7,587 nucleotides of DNA from Thermoplasmata archaeon. Its GTDB lineage: Archaea > Thermoplasmatota > Thermoplasmata > Lutacidiplasmatales > UBA184. The notes under the pieces were generated by a model. It saw nothing but the letters and a program-made list of their open reading frames with translations. It was not told the origin of the DNA and ran no database searches. Where the stretch lies: the NCBI GenBank assembly GCA_030037875.1, contig JASHPV010000117.1, positions 1 to 7,587 on the forward strand. The letters run 5' to 3'. How positions within the stretch are numbered: the stretch's first letter is position 1; each line of letters opens with the position of its first letter. The position numbers and the translations under genes were made by a program. Below are positions 5,201 through 7,587 of the stretch, piece by piece.

Positions 5201-6852
5201 TCACGCTCCCGTTGAGCGTCTCCGTCAACTTCGGCATCGGGATCGCTTCGGTCGGCATCGGCGGCTCGATCTCCGTCGCGGTCCAGTTCCAGCTCAATCC
5301 GGGCATCGAGGTTTCCGGCGGCTGGGTCAACGGCACGATCTTCGTGCAGGCCTCGGCCCTGTGCTGGTCCACCTCATGGAACATCGCCTCCGGAACGATC
5401 TACAGCTGGGGGAGCGCCGGGGCGGCGCTCGCCGCCCTCGGCCTCGACACGATCCCGTACAACAACGGGACCGGGGTCCCCTGGTCGCTGAACCCGCGAT
5501 ACTACGTCGGCCCGGGATACGACCAGGACGTCTGGAGCCCGACCGGGACCCAGGGCCCGGCGATCTCGGACGTGTATCCGTACACCGAGGTGACCGGCGC
5601 AGCAGGATACAACGGGGCGTACCTGTTCTATTCGGACGACAACGCCAGCCAATCCCCCTCGAAGGGTCTCGAGGTCTCCGCCCTGCGGCTCGACCCGTCC
5701 ACGAACGCGCTCGACCGCGTGGCGATGCCCACCGTGCCGAACTTCGTCATCTCGAACCCCAAGGCCATGACGCTCCCCGACGGGAACCTCTACGTCGTCT
5801 GGGACGCGCTGCCGGCGTCAGAGGCGACGCTCTCGAGCCCCCTCCAGCTCACGTCGATGGACCTCCAGGGCGCCGAGTTCTATCCCAGCTCCCAGACCTG
5901 GGGCGCGGTCAAGACGTATTCAACGTGGGACATCCCCCAGTCGTTCCAGGTGGACGCCACCGGCACGACGGGCCAGATCGTGGCGCTCATGGCCGCCAGC
6001 CCGCTCCTTGGCGACACCACGCCGGAGCGTCTGGTCGAATACGACATCGCCTCCGGGAACGAGCTCGGGAACGTCAGCGTCTCGCGTTTGACGGAGGTCG
6101 CCAGCCTCCGAGGCGCCTCGAACGAGGCGCTGGTGCTGAACTTCGGGAACAACTACTCCACCGTCGACCTGCAGACGGGTAACCAAGCCGCGCTGGCGTA
6201 TACGCCTCCCGCCGGCTATTCGCTCCTGTCGGCCAGCTTCGCGACGGGCTCCGCGTCGACCCTGGTCCTGTTGTACCGGGGCAATGCGACCGGACTGCTC
6301 GTGCTGTACGACGCGAGCACGGGCCAGACGATCGCCGCCGACAACGTGACCGGCGCCGCATCCGCGGCGCTCGGGGTATCGAACGGACCTCTCTACTACG
6401 TCTTTGTGAGCACCGCCAAGGGCCTCCAGAGCTTCACCGAAGCCGACGGGGGCCCGTTCCAGAACGGGAGCGCCGTGAACGAGACCGGCATCGACAGCTT
6501 TGGCGTGGTCCAGGCCGGCACGTCCCTCCTGGTCTACTCGGTCGCGACCACGGGAATGAAGAACGCGACCGAGCCGATCAAAGCCCTCGACCTGACCGAG
6601 GTTTCCGCGGCCCTTCCCGTCATTCCCGGGCGACCCAGCCCGACTACCACTCCCGCCGGACAGTCTCCCCTCGACTACGCGATCTACCTCGGCATTGTGG
6701 CGGCCGCGATGGCAGTGATCCTGGCCGTGATCGCGATCCGGGGCCGCCGACCGCCCCGGCAGATCACCGCCGTCCCCACCGGCGCCGGGGACGCGTCGAC
6801 CCCTCCGGCCTCCTCCGGACCTCCCTCCTCCCCCCCTCCACCGTCGGGGTGA
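2236..6852 (+). CDS. Giant secreted Kelch/beta-propeller protein with C-terminal membrane anchor
   Basis: Up to 1538 residues, TGA at 6850-6852. Layout: basic n-region and hydrophobic helix at 75-92 (signal-like, AICVILVAVMLLEG); Ala/Ser/Pro/Lys linker to about 170; six Kelch-like double-Gly motifs (L209, L272, L329, L390, L499 and I564, of the type LFGGY or LYGG), four with a nearby DTW strand; Ig/PKD-like beta segments about 590-860; a Gly/Ser/Val beta-rich domain about 867-1042; a second propeller about 1096-1465 with PQQ-like blade turns (YDIASG at 1269, VDLQTG at 1310, YDASTG at 1358); Pro/Thr linker; transmembrane helix 1482-1501; stop-transfer RGRR; and a 33-residue Pro/Ser tail. More than 20 N-x-S/T sequons suggest an exported, glycosylated cell-surface protein, possibly for adhesion or glycan binding. 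The start is uncertain: GTG 2236 is the first in frame, with GTG 2302, GTG 2308 and TTG 2320 as alternatives. None has a Shine-Dalgarno, and all leave a long n-region. Confidence 0.93.
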   Translation: MFVDPPDPRTSPAGTVPGRHLHVKVILRLRAAPGPPYRSDGSSVAGPCISPSSSRGAPSGPSRWRAFPKHRGFQAAICVILVAVMLLEGIPALNTPATPNHSAPASKKSPAAKLALASSAAAANAKAGKRPASTVVTVPVSKANEASLCRVGALPSCAKSAPVVSLSAPPPSDPISSWTNITPPSGSPNVAFVEDAAMSYFPAGHDNILFGGYGDPYSSVPVPVEDLQDTWSFANNRWTELISNATCTPATCPAPREGAMLTYYPTENALLLFGGYNYSSVTETESYFNDTWLFENGAWTNISSTAGAAPPARFWGSMIWDPLFSAILLFGGFSSSGTTLGDTWFFEAGTWLNVTPFLGGVNGYKAYPMTAPEPRYQAAIAENPAGIIMLYGGADDGVTIENNCDLGAFYGTGDSTVGWWFNATGWYPMNVTENGGAYCAPIASPLHPAAPAAPAGVTGAPAADPNCNSNPGIFCSQYAPCGRTDPALGWSIKNDRFVLYGGYGANVMAACTGSTYLNDTWLFRLPAMSNLNSETWGNVSDSGDPSARDAVGYSTDYTDNYFEITGGLGTNPYEPIFNSTYRFYAVVHARLSGPSDILTVGPYFAVPFIVDAYGGSGDLVYDFAIQGIRNGHTIPDADGCGPLVAPSTGAYAPYYSLPYTGMVTINCAPPQSSYNIYRLTLTVVDWLNQSDTATANLVFTVTPSETMVIYSEYQQYFYSDVSFDNTFTLTAIVAGTPATSISATLDGSPVTFVQQSNPDHWTITPNMAHVAPGSIIKAEGFFAGWTLNATFYIDMITTPSWLVTLFNFAGATQTISSQGAGPYNKTFTIDEAFDWNVGQALGVSLPIPLVSGAYDLIPDVKVHFQANSSGDISLIGTLSLTPPSIDIGAFELKITASFTLQGSFALSTTGSDVTGIQWLSASATVSVTGDFSGSVPLYGFSILGVTIGFVLDVSINPSITLTMVLAPATNGNDLIPGVGVAISRFFGSFTLPLSVSVNFGIGIASVGIGGSISVAVQFQLNPGIEVSGGWVNGTIFVQASALCWSTSWNIASGTIYSWGSAGAALAALGLDTIPYNNGTGVPWSLNPRYYVGPGYDQDVWSPTGTQGPAISDVYPYTEVTGAAGYNGAYLFYSDDNASQSPSKGLEVSALRLDPSTNALDRVAMPTVPNFVISNPKAMTLPDGNLYVVWDALPASEATLSSPLQLTSMDLQGAEFYPSSQTWGAVKTYSTWDIPQSFQVDATGTTGQIVALMAASPLLGDTTPERLVEYDIASGNELGNVSVSRLTEVASLRGASNEALVLNFGNNYSTVDLQTGNQAALAYTPPAGYSLLSASFATGSASTLVLLYRGNATGLLVLYDASTGQTIAADNVTGAASAALGVSNGPLYYVFVSTAKGLQSFTEADGGPFQNGSAVNETGIDSFGVVQAGTSLLVYSVATTGMKNATEPIKALDLTEVSAALPVIPGRPSPTTTPAGQSPLDYAIYLGIVAAAMAVILAVIAIRGRRPPRQITAVPTGAGDASTPPASSGPPSSPPPPSG
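2273..2287. other. 15-bp palindrome in the early Kelch-gene sequence
   Basis: CCGGAAC-G-GTTCCGG is a perfect inverted repeat with 7-bp arms around one G. It lies 37 nt after the GTG at 2236 and 15 nt before the alternative GTG at 2302. If translation begins at 2302 or later, this would be in the untranslated leader and could act as an operator or leader hairpin. If 2236 is correct it is simply coding sequence. Confidence 0.4.
2767..3936 (+). repeat. Kelch-like protein repeat array (six motifs)
   Basis: Within the giant protein a repeating module has a Trp-containing strand W-x(1-5)-N-x-[TS] (W178, W238, W299, W351, W426, W536), a hydrophobic strand ending in a double Gly (positions 211, 272+2, 329+2, 390+2, 499+2 and 566), then usually an acidic-aromatic strand such as NDTWLF. 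At DNA level, 16 bp encoding the Asn-Asp-Thr-Trp motif is identical at 3098-3113 and 3785-3800. Spacing grows from about 60 to 110 residues in the later modules because of a Cys/Pro-rich insertion around residues 439-481. Confidence 0.75.
6848..6852 (+). promoter_or_regulatory. Shine-Dalgarno overlapping the upstream stop codon
   Basis: GGTGA, complementary to the anti-Shine-Dalgarno core, includes the TGA that ends the giant Kelch gene. It lies 6 nt before the GTG at 6859 but 21 nt before the ATG at 6874. The spacing favours the GTG start and suggests that terminating ribosomes could reinitiate on the next gene. Confidence 0.55.
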
Positions 6853-6858
6853 AACCCA

Positions 6859-7587
6859 GTGGTCGATACCGAGATGGGCCGACGCCCCCGACTCGGCCGG
6901 AGGCTTCTCCTGGGAGCCACGGTCGTTGCGATCGCATCGCTCTTTTTCCTCCCGGTGGGGTCGGTGACCGCGCCTCGAGCCGACGTCCTATCCCCGGGGT
7001 ACCACGCCGAGCTCGGGCCCCTTGCGCGGGCGATGGCATCGCCGTCGGCGCAAACCGGTGCCCCTTCCGCTCACCCGCCGGTCCCCGTCCCGGACCCAAC
7101 GCCCAACTGGATCGACGTGACGAGCAGCGCGGCCAATGCCAGCCCTCCGGACCTGTACTACGGCGCCTCGGCGAATGACCCCGTGGACAACGAAACCGTC
7201 TACTTCGGGGGGTGTTCTTACGTCGTCTGCGCCACCAACTACACGTGGGTCTTTTCTCGAGGTACCTGGACGAACATCACCAACCCGTTCGACGCCCCTC
7301 CCGCCCGTTACGGCGAGATGATGGACTACGACCCCAACATGCAGGCCGTACTCCTGTTCGGCGGGATCAACGTCTCCGGGTCCTTCCTGGCAGACACGTG
7401 GATCTTCCAAGGCGGGGTCTGGACCAATCTTACCTGGGTCACGCCGTCGGGCGATAACCCCGCACCGGAGGCCTACGGTTCCATGGCCTTCGATCCCGAC
7501 CCGGAGGTGAACGGCTCCGTCCTGTATGGAGGCGAATGGTCCGGCGGAGACCTCAACACCACGTACGTCTGGGAGGCGTGGTCGGGG
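6859..7587 (+). CDS. Second secreted Kelch-repeat protein, 3' end outside window
   Basis: An open frame of 243 codons with no stop before the right edge. From GTG 6859 it reads MVDTEMGRRPRLGRR and then a hydrophobic core LLLGATVVAIASLFFLPVG, a classic signal peptide or signal anchor. A Pro/Ala linker follows (about residues 45-80), then Kelch-like modules with VYFGG, VLLFGG and VLYGG double-Gly strands, Trp strands WIDVT, WTNIT and WTNLT, and a DTWIF strand. The sequons are placed as in the upstream protein. Only about three modules are seen, so the full protein is longer and may share the later domains and membrane anchor. It begins 6 bp after the giant gene's stop, so an operon is likely. 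The start could instead be ATG 6874, which gives a cleaner signal peptide; the Shine-Dalgarno spacing favours GTG 6859. It is probably a paralogue of the upstream gene and acts at the cell surface. Confidence 0.92.
   Translation, partial: MVDTEMGRRPRLGRRLLLGATVVAIASLFFLPVGSVTAPRADVLSPGYHAELGPLARAMASPSAQTGAPSAHPPVPVPDPTPNWIDVTSSAANASPPDLYYGASANDPVDNETVYFGGCSYVVCATNYTWVFSRGTWTNITNPFDAPPARYGEMMDYDPNMQAVLLFGGINVSGSFLADTWIFQGGVWTNLTWVTPSGDNPAPEAYGSMAFDPDPEVNGSVLYGGEWSGGDLNTTYVWEAWSG

Noticed and set aside
4986..6182. 398-codon plus-strand open frame inside the giant Kelch gene
   Set aside because: Wrong frame of a coding region; the product is extremely Arg/His/Pro-rich, while the main frame has coherent propeller sequence and a membrane anchor.
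6988..7410. 140-codon minus-strand open frame at the right edge
   Set aside because: Antisense to the second Kelch gene, whose signal peptide and repeated modules are clear; the antisense product is Arg/Gly/Val-rich without motifs.
1..7587. CRISPR array, insertion sequence, tRNA or rRNA
   Set aside because: No regularly spaced identical repeats, no transposase-like frame, no terminal inverted repeats and no cloverleaf or conserved rRNA sequence were seen by eye; the 16-bp identity at 3098 and 3785 is explained by a shared protein motif.

Overview
This GC-rich window holds six protein-coding genes in two divergent blocks. It looks archaeal, and my best guess is a high-GC Thermoplasmatota-type genome. 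The reasons are large Kelch-repeat secreted proteins dense in N-glycosylation sequons, a C-terminal membrane anchor with a basic stop-transfer, mixed start signals (SD-less or possibly leaderless starts beside starts with a clear Shine-Dalgarno), and a small zinc-ribbon protein. The lineage is an inference; no rRNA, tRNA or informational gene is present to fix it.

Minus-strand block (2094 down to 2), in transcription order: a 77-residue zinc-ribbon protein of DUF6487 type (TTG start); a 72-residue two-helix membrane protein; adenylylsulfate (APS) kinase CysC with its key motifs intact; and, 24 bp further on, a complete RmlD/dTDP-4-dehydrorhamnose-reductase-like SDR protein. The last protein keeps the S-T-D and R-x-S-x-x-x-G landmarks but has Trp in place of the Lys of YxxxK and a degraded glycine loop, so it may not catalyse the usual reduction. 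CysC plus a sugar-reductase-like protein hints at sulfated or modified nucleotide sugars, but neither ATP sulfurylase nor a sulfotransferase is present.

Plus-strand block (2236 to the right edge): a 1538-residue secreted, membrane-anchored protein, followed 6 bp later by a second secreted Kelch protein that runs off the window. The large protein has a late signal-like helix, a six-motif Kelch-like propeller, Ig/PKD-like segments, a hydrophobic beta-rich domain I cannot assign, a second PQQ/WD-like propeller, a Pro/Thr linker, one transmembrane helix and a short Pro-rich tail. The second gene's Shine-Dalgarno contains the first gene's stop codon, so the two are probably co-transcribed and translationally linked. 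Both proteins carry sequons at a recurring position in their Kelch motifs.

The blocks are separated by a 141-bp divergent intergenic region with a 13-bp palindrome almost exactly at its centre. No mobile element, CRISPR array, tRNA or rRNA is visible, and no gene-free stretch exceeds 300 bp. The least ordinary items are the degenerate RmlD-like protein beside CysC, the unassigned beta-rich domain between two propellers, and the blade-phased glycosylation sequons. I see no defence or mobile system here.
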